Positions 11,597-21,921 of a stretch of DNA of 64,000 nt are shown in pieces. Below the pieces are notes generated by a model that was given only the letters and a program-made list of their open reading frames with translations, was not told where the DNA came from and did no database searches. Both the position numbers and the translations under genes were made by a program. This DNA is from Ambrosia x helenae (Eukaryota; Streptophyta; Magnoliopsida; Asterales; Asteraceae): positions 29,694,310-29,758,309 of the forward strand of contig CM061233.1 of the NCBI GenBank assembly GCA_030844895.1. Reading direction: 5' to 3'. Each line of letters opens with the position of its first letter. Within the stretch, counting starts at the first letter, position 1.

Positions 11597-11797
11597 CCAA
11601 TAACCTTTTTTAAAGAAAAAACAAACTAAAGAATATATCACAAATGCTATATTTTCGACCAAAAAACGTCAGTGTCTTTTTAAAAACAAAAGGTTTAGCT
11701 ACACAAGACTTTTATGATCTTCATTAACCAACAGTATAATAATAACCTACTGGAGTTCATTTTCAAAATCATAAATAATAATAATAATAATAATAAT
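11597..11797. other. Short AT-rich spacer ending in (AAT)n
   Basis: Nothing recognisable apart from a (TAA)n tract at about 11774-11797, which is the target site of the LTR element that follows. Confidence 0.6.
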
Positions 11798-13158
11798 TGT
11801 AACACCCCAACCGATGGCGGAAACATCGGGATGTCACGTATTGATGATTGCTCAGTAGCTCATGGTGAATGATAAATTTCATTAAATGATTTAAATAAAT
11901 TACATACAATTGTTCTAAGAATTTGTATATCACAAGTTGAAAATACTAGCTACACATCTTCAAGCATTAACTCAAATCTTCATGCAAGTATAACCTGAAT
12001 CTTGTTAAGTTTGAAAATATTTTGGGTCAACAAAAGTCGATGAGAATTACATAGGTTTTTGGAATATGATAGATAATAATAGTTTGTACAACAATCACAG
12101 TTGTATGATGATAGAGTATGAGTCCGACATGTAACAATGCGTCTTTGTACAATCAAACCTTGTGTCGACTGATGACTAACTCGCAAGTTAGTTAAATGTT
12201 GTTACTGTTGTCGATCATCCTTGAATTTATGCGGGGGGATGGGTTTGTCAGACCTATAGCGCTATAATCTAAACAGGCGGCTTGATCAATGTTAATGATT
12301 GTACTGTGTCTTTTTGTTATAGTCAAATGATAGAATGATGTTGTAATTGAATCACAAGTAAATATGAGTAAATGATAGTATAAAATGTTTAAACATGTTT
12401 CACCCCAAAAATAGTGAAAATAGAGAAAAGGGGCTATGTAAACTCACATTAGCTAAGGTGAATTATCCTCTAAGTGTTGTGAATGTATGCGAGGCGAATC
12501 CCAAAGACTCAACAACGTAGCTAGTCCAAATTGAAGAAAACGAAAAAGAAAGAATATCAAGCTTCCAATTCGCTAATTACAAGAGCTTATAATCAAAGCT
12601 TCAATTGTAGAAGTAATAGACTATAGAAGAAAGGTATGAGGGAAAGTTTAATCGGATTGAAACAATCGATTTAGAGGTGCAAAGTATAATGGGTCATAGG
12701 TGGGTTTTTATACTAGTTTTGGAATCAATTAGCCATTAAAATTGGTCAACACCATAAAGTAAGGTTTTATGATGAATTGACTATTTGACTAAGACTTTGA
12801 CTGTTTGACTAAGACTTTGACTAATCAATTTAAGGAATGTGTTAAGTTTATTTTCTTCTGAAATACTACACAAGATGATAGTTGGCTCAGTTGGTTGTCA
12901 CTGTGTGTTGGTTGGCTGTGGACGCGGGTTCGAGTCCCGGTCCACACAAATCTTTTTTGGCAATTATTTCCTTAAAACTATATTATTCTAATTCATAATA
13001 TGATTATATAAGCCCGAAAGTGACTCGAAATATTTTTAAAACGTACAAAAGTGTCGAGATACAAATAATTATTAGTTTAAGGTATTTAAAACATATATTG
13101 TTTAAAACAATACATTCTTTTTATCAAAAAAAAATTAGGGGAAATTCGCAATGTTACA
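11798..13158 (-). repeat. 3' LTR of the non-autonomous element
   Basis: On plus it reads TGTAACACCCC to ATGTTACA; the partner is 15425-16789. A TATAAAAACC site (minus strand, 12703-12712) is the likely promoter element, and a tRNA-like module lies at 12880-12948. Confidence 0.92.
12880..12948 (+). other. tRNA-like module inside the LTR (A and B boxes)
   Basis: An A-box-like TTGGCTCAGTTGG is followed about 45 bp later by a B box, GGTTCGAGTCC (12927-12937), within a hairpin whose stem pairs TGTGGAC with GTCCACA. It is antisense to the host element. The acceptor stem is not tRNA-like overall, so it is a tRNA-derived or tRNA-mimicking sequence, not a tRNA gene. Confidence 0.65.
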
Positions 13159-13193
13159 GTCTCCCCTACTTTGGGAAACTTCATCCCGAAGTT
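13159..13193 (-). other. Polypurine tract and conserved 3' flank
   Basis: On the minus strand AAAGTAGGGGAGAC directly precedes the LTR start. The AACTTCGGGATGAAGTTTC just upstream matches the same place in the chromovirus at 48360-48396 almost base for base. It primes plus-strand DNA synthesis in the family. Confidence 0.85.
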
Positions 13194-14920
13194 ATTAAAA
13201 ACACAGGTTTGAGGTTGATTAAGTAGAAATTAAGGCAGCTGTGGTTTGGGTTAAGGCACGACATGAATTTATAGGTAATAGAATAATTTGTCTCGAATAA
13301 TTTGGATAAGAGGTTTGAGATGTGAGTTTTAAGGATTGGATTAGGTTCGTCTAAAGTAGAAAGAAGCATAAGAATCTAGCAAAATACTAAACTTATGTTT
13401 TAGGAATATTATAAGAAATGCATATATGAAAACCAAATGAACTACTAAAACCTTATTAGAATTTCACACTACCTTAACGTACCTGTAAATTCATGATTAC
13501 GTTCCAGACCGAAATCACCAATTTACCTTACATTAAGGTTTTGTGTCCTTCTATGACTCTAAACACACATGTAAGTAATGCAAAATAACCTTGTGATTGA
13601 ATCGGTTACAATGTATCCAAAAATTAGTCCAACTGTTGAGTAGGAAAAAGACTTCTACCAGTCAGTGAGTAAGAACCTCTACTGATTGTTGAGCAGGTGC
13701 GATAGCCTCTACCAGTCGTTGAGCAGGTTGTAGGGCCTCTACCGACTGTTGAGCAGGCATGATGACCTCTACCAATCGTTGAGTAGGTTATTTGGTACTC
13801 AACTAACTGTTGAGCAAGTACTTCATCCTCTACCAGTTGTTTGATTAAGTGTACCAATTATTTCACACATAAATTGCAAATTGATAATATGTACATATAA
13901 ACAATCAAGTATCAAGCATAGCATGCGAGTTGTAATAGTGTTGTCCTAGACAAGGTTAATGACTCTAGGTGTGTCTATAGCAAATAGTTTATATTCCATG
14001 ATTTCTAGTATCAAATGTTTAAATATGGTAGATAATCGAATCCTCATGTATAACTAAGGATTATGTTTGATGCAACAGACAATCAAGTTTCAATAGTTTG
14101 GTTATCATGGGTAACTAGCTCATGTGTGAGAAGGTGAAGGATATGAATTTAGTTCTTGAGACGATGATGAAAAATCTTAAAGCAAAATCAAGGTTGTGAG
14201 AGATAGTGAATGTGAAGATAGTTTATAAATAGTTTATTTTATAGTAAGGAGATTATGTAGCAGTGTAAATTTTGGGGTTTGATCAAAGGTTATTATCAAG
14301 TGTAAAAGAAAACATGATTGTGGTATATGCCAAATATTGTAAAAATTTGAACAAGTTGAAAATGAGTGAGTGTCGATGGAGAATTTAGAGACTAGATATT
14401 ATTCCTATGAAAAAAAAAATCTTATTTTCAAAATTGGTTTTATACATAAAGCAAAAGTTGTTAAATAGTACAAGCTAAGTGGGCTTTGATTAAAATATTC
14501 CCGTTAGTTGGAGATTTCAAACATGACATTAGGTTTTGAAGATCAAGGTTCTATTAAGTGATCTTTAATAGTTTAAAGCATTATATAGAAAATTGTTTGT
14601 TACGTCAATAAATAAACAATTGAATTTAAGTTCGAGGACATCTTTTGACAAAAAAATGTACTTTGTAAAGTTACTAGGTAATGAAAATACAACAAGATTT
14701 AGAAATCTTTAGTTTGTGCTAAGGTATGAGGTTATAGTTTTTAAAAAAATAAGTAACATGTGGAGAAATGAAATAATATGATTTGGGTAGGGTGTTGAAT
14801 ATTTAAAAAGTGGCTAAGATGGTAAGGTGAAGTGTGATTGTGAAATCCATAGATGGTTATGATATGAGATTGATTTAAGCTGTAAAATTTTGAGACTTTA
14901 GAGCTTAGTTTTAAGGGAAG
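13194..14920 (-). other. Non-coding internal region of the non-autonomous element
   Basis: No gag or pol similarity and only short open frames. It holds the 30-bp tandem repeat at 13631-13860 and is otherwise AT-rich. It occupies the position that gag-pol has in the related autonomous elements. Confidence 0.75.
13631..13860 (-). repeat. 30-bp tandem repeat, about seven units
   Basis: cctctacc and gttgagcagg recur every 30 bp (for example at 13676, 13706, 13736, 13766). Because 30 is a multiple of three, an open frame on the minus strand (13857-13624) reads as degenerate decapeptides (CSTVGRG, CSTTGRG, CSTISRG). No known protein is recognised. Confidence 0.85.
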
Positions 14921-15408
14921 TGAGTGTAATCATCTATTCATTAATTAAAACGAATAAATGAAAACGTTGACTTATCAAAGCTTCTAGATTCTAATAACAT
15001 AGTGAAGACATGCTTTAGCCTATAAGTGAACACTCATCCCGAGAATTCCCAGGTAGGCATCCGGGTCCCTCGTCTGATTGGGATATATGCGCAATGCCAG
15101 TCCTAAACAGAAAACTCAGAATACAGGCGTTCACCCTTCCAGATTGCACGTGTTCGTTATTAAAATCTAGAACTTCAACGAGATCTTCAAGGTGGTTCAG
15201 GATAAACCTGAGGATTTGTCCTATTAGTCTAAGAGTAGATCTTGTGATGGAGAGCACTCTTCTTGTAGGGACTAAAGTAAGGATAAGAAGTAAAATAGAG
15301 AATATAAACAAGTAAGGTTGCAAGTAAAAGGAGCAAGTACTGATTAAAATCCTATGGTTATAGACAAGATTATTTTTTTTTTCTAATAACCTAATTACCT
15401 ATAACCAT
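14921..15408 (-). promoter_or_regulatory. Conserved 5' leader of the non-autonomous element
   Basis: Matches the leaders at 43194-43730 (+) and 51931-52484 (-), including gcatccgggtccctcgtctg and gattgggatatatgcgcaat. Similarity ends near where gag starts in the coding elements. Retention of only this block suggests a cis signal such as RNA packaging or dimerisation; that is inference. Confidence 0.7.
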
Positions 15409-15421
15409 GGCTCTGATACCA
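15409..15421 (-). other. Primer-binding site, initiator-Met tRNA
   Basis: The minus strand reads TGGTATCAGAGCC three bases inside the 5' LTR, complementary to the 3' end of plant initiator-Met tRNA. Confidence 0.92.
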
Positions 15422-15424
15422 ATC

Positions 15425-16789
15425 TGTAACACCCCAACCGATGGCGGAAACATCGGGATGTCATGTATTGATGATTGCTCAGTAGCTCATGGTGAATGAT
15501 AAATTTCATTAAATGATTTAAATAAATTACATACAATTGTTCTAAGAATTTGTACATCACAAGTTGAAAATACTAGCTACACATCTTCAAGCATTAACTC
15601 AAATCTTCATGCAAGTATAACCTGAAACATGTTAAGTTTGAAAATATTTTGGGTCAACAAAAGTTGGTGAGAATTACATAGGTTTTTGGAATATGATAGA
15701 TAATAATAGTTTGTATAACAATCACAGTTGTATGATGATAGAGTATGAGTCCGACATGTAACAATGCGTCTTTGTACAATCAAACCTTGTGTCGACTGAT
15801 GACTAACTCGCAAGTTAGTTAAATGTTGTTACTGTTATCGATCATCCCTGAATTTATGCGGGGGGATGGGTTTGTCAGACCTATAGCGCTATAATCTAAA
15901 CAGGCGGCTTGATCAATGTTAATGATTGTACTGTGTCTTTTTGTTACAGTCAAATGATAGAATGATGTTGTAATTGAATCAAAAGTAAATATGAGTAAAT
16001 GATAGTATAAAATGTTTAAACATGTTTCACCCCAAAAATAGTGAAAATAGAGAAAAGGGGCTATGTAAACTCACATTGGCTAAGGTGAATTATCCTTTAA
16101 GTGTTGTGAATGTATGCGAGGCGAATCCCAAAGACTCAACAACGTAGCTACTCCAAATTGAAGAAAACGAAAAAGAAAGAATATCAAGCTTCCAATTCGC
16201 TAATTACAAGAGCTTATAATCAAAGCTTCAATTGTAGAAGTAATAGACTATAGAAGAAAGGTATGAGGGAAAGTTTAATCGGATTGAAACAATCGATTTA
16301 GAGGTGCAAAGTATAATGGGTCATAGGTGGGTTTTTATACTAGTTTTGGAGTCAATTAGCCATTAAAATTGGTCAACAACATAAAGTAAGGTTTTATGAT
16401 GAATTGACTATTTGACTAAGACTTTGACTGTTTGACTAAGACTTTGACTAATCAATTTAAGGAATGTGTTAAGTTTATTTTCTTCTGAAATACTACATAA
16501 GATGATAGTTGGCTCAGTTGGTTGTCACTGTGTGTTGGTTGGCTGTGGACGCGGGTTCGAGTCCCGGTCCACACAAATCTTTTTTGGCAATTATTTCCCT
16601 AAAACTATATTATTCTAAATTCATAATATGATTATATAAGCCCTAAAGTGACTCGAAATATTTTTAAAACGTACAAAAGTGTCGAGATACAAATAATTAT
16701 TAGTTTAAGGTATTTAAAACATATATTGTTTAAAACAAATACATTCTTTTTATCAAAAAAAAAAATTAGGGGAAATTCGCGATGTTACA
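15425..16789 (-). repeat. 5' LTR of the non-autonomous element
   Basis: 1365 bp, TGTAACACCCC to ATGTTACA on plus, colinear with 11798-13158 with scattered differences. It carries the same TATA site and tRNA-like module. Confidence 0.92.
16507..16576 (+). other. tRNA-like module inside the LTR (second copy)
   Basis: Same A-box (TTGGCTCAGTTGG) and B-box (GGTTCGAGTCC) sequence as at 12880-12948, at the equivalent place in the partner LTR. Confidence 0.65.
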
Positions 16790-17359
16790 ATAATAATAAT
16801 GATAATAATAATAATAACAATAATCAATCATACCCATCATCTTCAAATCAGATCCAGTAACGATCGTCATCATCATCAATCATCGAACCAGAAACTACCG
16901 ATGTCGCCTTCACCTTCACCCATATCAGATCCAGAAACCACCGCCTTCACCTTCACTAATATCAGATCCAGAAACCACCACCGTCACCTTCACCCCATCC
17001 ACGCTCCCCCCGTCACCATGAACCACCTCCACCCTCGGTCACCATGAACCATAACCATCGAAACCCACTATCGAAACCCAGCATCGAATCCCACCATCGT
17101 CATCATCTGGGCCACTATTATTATCAATGTGAAGATCGACGATGTGCAGATCTCATTGGTATTATTTGTGTTTTTTAGAGAGAGAGAGAGAGAGAGATAG
17201 AGTTAATAATGATTTAAAAAAATCAGTAATTATAATAATTATAATGGTCATTGGGGTGAGGGTGGGGTAGGGTGGGGTAGGGTAGGGGAGATGATAAATT
17301 ACAATGTTATCCCTTAATATTATAATGATCAGTTGCATACGTGTCACCTTGTTATTGGC
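16790..17359. other. Low-complexity trinucleotide DNA, (GA)n and G-rich tract
   Basis: Contains an (AAT)n remnant (16790-16820), a CATCAT/CACCTTCACC-rich stretch (16860-17100), a short (GA)n at about 17177-17197 and a G-rich tract at 17253-17288. No gene is supported; short open frames follow trinucleotide bias. Confidence 0.6.
17253..17288 (+). other. Candidate G-quadruplex tract
   Basis: Seven runs of three or four G separated by one to three bases (ggggtgagggtggggtaggg and more). This satisfies the usual four-run pattern with short loops several times over. Confidence 0.65.
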
Positions 17360-18887
17360 CTAGAGGAGTTATCAAGTTCTCGCAACTTAGACGAGTTCTC
17401 AAATGATCCGAATTTTTAAATGATCAGTTGCCTGCGAAGGAATCTCCGCCATCTATTTTGATATAGTTAATTTTCACATGGGATGACATTTTTGTCTTTT
17501 TTACTTCTTGACTCATAAACCACTTCCCCCAAAGATTTTTAAACGGCTGTAACTTTTTCATACGATAATATTTTTAAAAAAAAAATACATCGTATTAACG
17601 AGTGTTTCGTTCTCTTTAATTTGAGTAGCCTAATGCTATAGTTTTCTTGATTTTCAAAAATAGGTACGTAATTTCACATTCAAGTATCTGTCATGTGATT
17701 TTAGGTATAGGCCCAACTATGTGAATCTGGTACGTGATTTTAGCTATAGGGTATCTGATACATGATTTTAAGTGTATGGTCAAATGTGGGCATCTGATAC
17801 GTGATTATGGGTATAGTACGTAATTTTAGCTATAAGACTAATCCTGGCATATGGTATGTGATTCTAGTTGTATAACCAACTTTGTACCATATGCCAGGAT
17901 TAGTCTTATAACTAAAATTACGTACCATACCCAAAAATCATGTACAATATTACATAATACTTAAAATCACGTACCATATACAATATAAACATAAAAAGGT
18001 ATATAGTATTTTGTATTTTAAATTCACGTACATAATAAGCACATTAGTCATACACATAGAGATAAAATCTCATATGTCCACAGTTGGCTAAACACCTAAT
18101 ATGGTACGTAATATGATACGTAACTTATTGTACATATAACCAATTACGTAATAATTGTATAATGTTATGAGATTATGTACAAGTACGTCATTACATAATA
18201 TGGTACGTATCTTCACATTAAAGTATCTGGTATGTAATTGGTCATACACCTAGAATCAAGAATCAAATGCCAAGTTTAGTCTTATAACTAAACTTACATA
18301 CCATACCCAAAATCATATACAAGATTACATAATACATAAATTCATGTACCATATACAACATATAGATAGAACGGCGTATCATATTCCATATTTTAAAATC
18401 ACGTTCAAATTAACCACATTAGTTATACACATAGAGATTGAATTACGTATCAGATGCTCACATTTAGCCATACACATAAAATTACGTATCAGATACCCTA
18501 CAGCTAAAATCGCGTACCATATTCCCACAGTTTGGCTTACACCTAAAATCACGTACTAGAAACTTGAATGTGAAATTACGTACCTGTTTTTGAAAATTAA
18601 GAAAACTATGGCACTAGGCTACTCAAATTAAAGAGAACGACACGCTCGTTAATACGGTGTATTTTTTAAAAAATATTATCGTATGAAAAAGTTATAGCCA
18701 TTTAAAAATCAAGGGGGAAGTGGGATTTAGAGGCAGTTGACGAAAATACCCTTTTGTTTCTTTATATCATCAATTATATAATCAAAATTGAGATCATGTG
18801 CTTTTTAGTCAAAATCTTCAAAATGGATGGTGGATACTCCTTCACACACTTCGCACACTTTTAACTGTTTGTATGATAACCACCCCA
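17360..18887. mobile_element. Fold-back element with long inverted arms and internal motif repeats
   Basis: Arms at 17521-17690 and 18561-18723 are long, highly similar inverted repeats (shared ctctttaatttgagtagcct and tacgtaatttcacattcaag, the second copies as reverse complements). Similarity continues outward more weakly (gaaggaatctccgccatc against the complement of gatggtggatactccttc). The centre has a tacgtgattttagctatagg-like motif repeated on plus in the left half and on minus in the right half. Non-coding. The right edge abuts a short (TA)n tract. Confidence 0.8.
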
Positions 18888-18894
18888 TATATAT

Positions 18895-19741
18895 AAAATT
18901 AGGTAAAGGGTTGGTTATACAATAAACCACATCAAATTGAAGAAACTCCCTAAACTCTATACTAGCCTTTGATCACAAGTCTAGATTAATCCTAAAATAT
19001 TTTATTTAGATTAATCCCAATAAAGTAAAAGAGGAAGTGTCATAAGGGCAATAAAATCATTTTGTTTCTGAACAAAACATCTTTCAAAAGCTCATCTGAC
19101 ATCCATCACATCAACTCTCTCTTACTTTACTGCATATTCTCCTAGAAAATATTATACGCACTGTTACATATGTTACAGACGTGTTCCATAAATCTATTAA
19201 AAGGCATTACAAATCAACATTATTTATAAAAAAAAAAACATTACAAATCAACATTAAATATAATAAAAACGACCATTACAATAAAAAAATAAACGTATTA
19301 AACGTCTCATACAAAAAATAATTATTTTAAAATTGATCAGCTTCCTCTTTAACACAACAGGTATCTTCATTCTTCATAATCGCTTCGTCTTTTACACAAG
19401 AATCTCTTCACCTACGAAAAAAATCAATTCATCAATTTACATATTTGATAAAATGTTTAGCGTATGTTACAGACGTGTGTTGCATGTGTTAACATATGAA
19501 AATAACCCCAAATCATATAAATTATAAAACAAGTATACATTGGCAGAAAATTACATTTGAATAATAAAAACAAAAACCCCTCATCAAGCAAATCTATTGT
19601 ACACACACTACCCACTTGAAATCATCAAAACATTCATTAGAAAAAAGATCCTCCACCCAATTTGTTAAACAATAACAATAAAATAATTTTACTTTCACCC
19701 AAAAAATCACAAACCCCATTTAAAAACAGATCTCTACTATG

Positions 19742-19778
<37 letters not shown>

Positions 19779-20056
19779 ATCATTTAAAAAAATGATCACA
19801 TGAAAAGAATAATGATTAAAATCTAAATCTAGATCAACCCCCAAAAAATCATATAAATACTTTCAGTCAGATCATCTCATCATAAAAGACAAAAAAGATA
19901 CATATGCAACGATACAACCAGCCAAATTCATCAATCCATTTTTTATTTTTTTTTGAAAAAGACTCAACACTAAAAGTAAGCATACAGATCGATGGGCCGT
20001 TCAAACTCAATGATAAGAAAAGAATAATGATTCATACGTACTAAAGAGATGGTTCT
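18895..20056. mobile_element. Dispersed repeat D, copy 1, left part
   Basis: Closely matches 61122-62290 (cacatcaaattgaa, actagcctttgatcacaagt and so on). It is interrupted at 20057 by the nested retrotransposon stack and resumes at 54448. It includes a 33-base poly-A run at 19744-19776 that is only about 9 bases in copy 2. The outer ends show weak inverted similarity (tcaaattga..aaa), so it may be another TIR element. No gene. Confidence 0.75.
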
Positions 20057-20661
20057 TATAACACCCCAACCGATGGCGGAAACATCGAGGTGTCACGTAA
20101 GAATGAGTATACAGTAGCACATGGTATTCAAGTTTTAATTGAAATTTATTTAAAGTGCAAATATCCAAAATTGAAAATACATAATAAGTCTTGAATGAAA
20201 TTCTAATACATCAAAAATCCAAACAAAGCATAAACTTCAAATTGTCTCCTCATGCTAACTCTTTAGACTTCAAGCATCATTATTACCTGTTGAGTTGTAA
20301 AAATGGGGGGTCAACTAGAAGTTGGTGAGAATACATAAGCCATGTCAAGCAATTAAGTTTAAGAATAAAAGTTTAGCAATTCAAATGTCTATTGTAAGTT
20401 TAAGTCTACATGAATAAACATGAAGTGTTGTATGCACATAATCAAACCTCCGACTAGTTTAGGTCCATCCCGTCATCCACGGTTCACCTTAATATCACGT
20501 TGGAACGATAACAATCACCCGCGCTCCCCATAAAAGATGGTCAACGAATCAAGGTGGGATTGTCAATCCAATAGATCTATTATTGAGTATCGCCGGCTTG
20601 GCCATAGCTAATGATTATGTATGTTGAAGTTTAAGTCTAACTGTAGTTGTCTAAGTCATGA
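20057..20661 (-). repeat. Outer element 3' LTR, segment 1
   Basis: Reads TATAACACCCCAACCGATGG on plus and matches 52485-52634 of the 5' LTR until that copy's deletion. It ends in catga, duplicated at 33450-33454 by the copia insertion. Confidence 0.88.
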
Positions 20662-21061
20662 TGTTGGGTTATATTAAGACCACAATTACCAGATTACAGA
20701 CTTTTGATAGCCAGTTGTATAGTTTGATAGTTGAAGGACTAGAATGTAATTAATACAATGTTTAGTGCTCAAACCCTAGGCTGCGCACTTAATTACACGG
20801 GCCCTGCGCACTTATGTTAAGTGCGCAGGCCCAGGGGCTTTCCTATATAAAGGATGTGCGTATTAATCAGTGTATTCCAAGGTGTTCATCAGAAAATCAT
20901 TAATGGAATCATCATGTTATTCATTGTGTGTGTCGGTGTTATTCATGTTCATCTAGTATCTTTATCTTTCTGGATTAATCACTTAAAACACCTAACAAAT
21001 AGGTGTTTATAAGTGATAACAATCTATTGCATATCACAAGATCTAGCTTTCGGGACTTACA
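20662..21061 (+). repeat. 5' LTR of the Sirevirus-like element
   Basis: TGTTGGGTTATATT to GGGACTTACA. It lacks 59 bp present at about 33187-33245 in the 3' LTR, just downstream of the TATA box. It contains a CCTGCGCACTTA/TTAAGTGCGCAGG inverted pair at about 20802-20829. Confidence 0.95.
20844..20850 (+). promoter_or_regulatory. TATA box of the 5' LTR
   Basis: CCTATATAAAGG at 20842-20853, directly after the GTGCGCAGG inverted motif. The 59-bp deletion begins about 10 bp downstream, so the initiation region of this copy may be altered. Confidence 0.7.
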
Positions 21062-21064
21062 ATT

Positions 21065-21077
21065 TGGTATCAGAGCC
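21065..21077 (+). other. Primer-binding site, initiator-Met tRNA
   Basis: TGGTATCAGAGCC three bases after the 5' LTR end, the usual plant copia primer site. Confidence 0.95.
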
Positions 21078-21289
21078 TCTGTGCTCTAGATTGTATCTAC
21101 TTTAAGATACCAAAACCCTCATCTTGTTAGTTTTTATTATCAAGATTATTTTCTTTATAAACTTTAAAATTTAGGTGTTTTTCTTATATTTTGGCTTCAA
21201 ATTTCGTAAAAATTGTGTTTCTAAAGGTTTATAGTATGTCATTTTAGATAGAAAATGTTTTGGAAAGGATTCAGCTGAGTTTTGTGTTT

Positions 21290-21860
21290 GTTACAGCTCG
21301 TTTTGCGCACTTATTTCATATAACCTGCGCACTTATCTCATAAGTTGAGCACTTGTTTCTTAGTTTGAGTACTTGGCTCATATATTGCATACTTGTGACT
21401 GTGAGTACTTAAACTTCTGATTTTAGTACGCAATCAGGTTTTCTGCGCACTTATTGCATTTCCATTGTCTTGAGCACTTATTTAGGGTTTCTGCGTACTT
21501 AAACAGAAATCTTGGATTTGTGCGCACTTACTGAAAGGTGTAGTCTTGAGTACTTGGCTAGGGTTTCTGCGAACTAAAAATCTTAAACGAGAGTTTAAGT
21601 GTCTGCGCACTTATTTTAGTACGCAGACTGATCAGTAAACACTGAGCACTTATCATGCCCAAGTGTTGACTGATCTGCGCACTTATCAAGAAACACAGCC
21701 ACACATATACTTTCGAGCTGCGCACTTAACAAAGACTACAACTTGACAAGGTTGTTTACATTCTTACAGGTTGTTGCATACTTATCTGGACTGCTGTGAA
21801 CTTAGCTGTGAACTTACCTGCGCACTTATCTGCGCACTTAGCTGTGTACTTACGGACTTG
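21290..21860 (+). repeat. GCGCACTT motif array in the gag leader
   Basis: More than twenty variants of CTGCGCACTTA (also GAGTACTT, GAGCACTT, GCATACTT, GTGAACTT) occur in about 570 bp, on average every 20-30 bp, in one orientation. One GTACGCAGAC is inverted near 21630 and pairs with GTCTGCGCAC. The array stops shortly before the gag ATG. Confidence 0.85.
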
Positions 21861-21921
21861 GACATTTTCTGGACTGATAACTAAAATCTGTTTAACTAAA
21901 TCCTTAAAATTCATCTAAATT

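Larger units (their letters stand above)
11798..16789 (-). mobile_element. Non-autonomous Ty3/gypsy-type LTR element (LARD-like), complete
   Basis: Two LTRs of 1361 and 1365 bp that look about 97-98% alike flank 2266 bp of non-coding internal DNA; a 5-bp ataat lies on both sides (11793-11797, 16790-16794). On the minus strand the order is 5' LTR (16789-15425), PBS TGGTATCAGAGCC, leader, internal region, polypurine tract, 3' LTR. The leader (about 14921-15424) and the last 35 bp before the 3' LTR are clearly related to the gag-pol-bearing elements at 40.7-50.9 and 51.9-52.5 kb. It has no gag or pol and must borrow proteins. The TSD sits in an AAT tract, so its exact register is not certain. 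Confidence 0.9.

Noticed and set aside
10584..11662. Long open frames of poly-Asn, poly-Leu, Ile-Val and Cys-Tyr
   Set aside because: They arise because the AACAAT hexamer contains no stop in several frames; no start context, domain or complexity supports a gene.
12880..12948. Functional tRNA gene
   Set aside because: A and B boxes are present but no paired acceptor stem and no clear anticodon arm could be drawn; repeated LTR location points to a retroelement component.
16799..17047. His/Pro-rich open frames in CATCAT/CACC repeats
   Set aside because: Trinucleotide composition keeps frames open; no start context or conserved domain.
21290..21860. Possible CRISPR-like or satellite array
   Set aside because: The repeated motif is only 8-11 bp, spacing is irregular and it lies in a plant retrotransposon leader.
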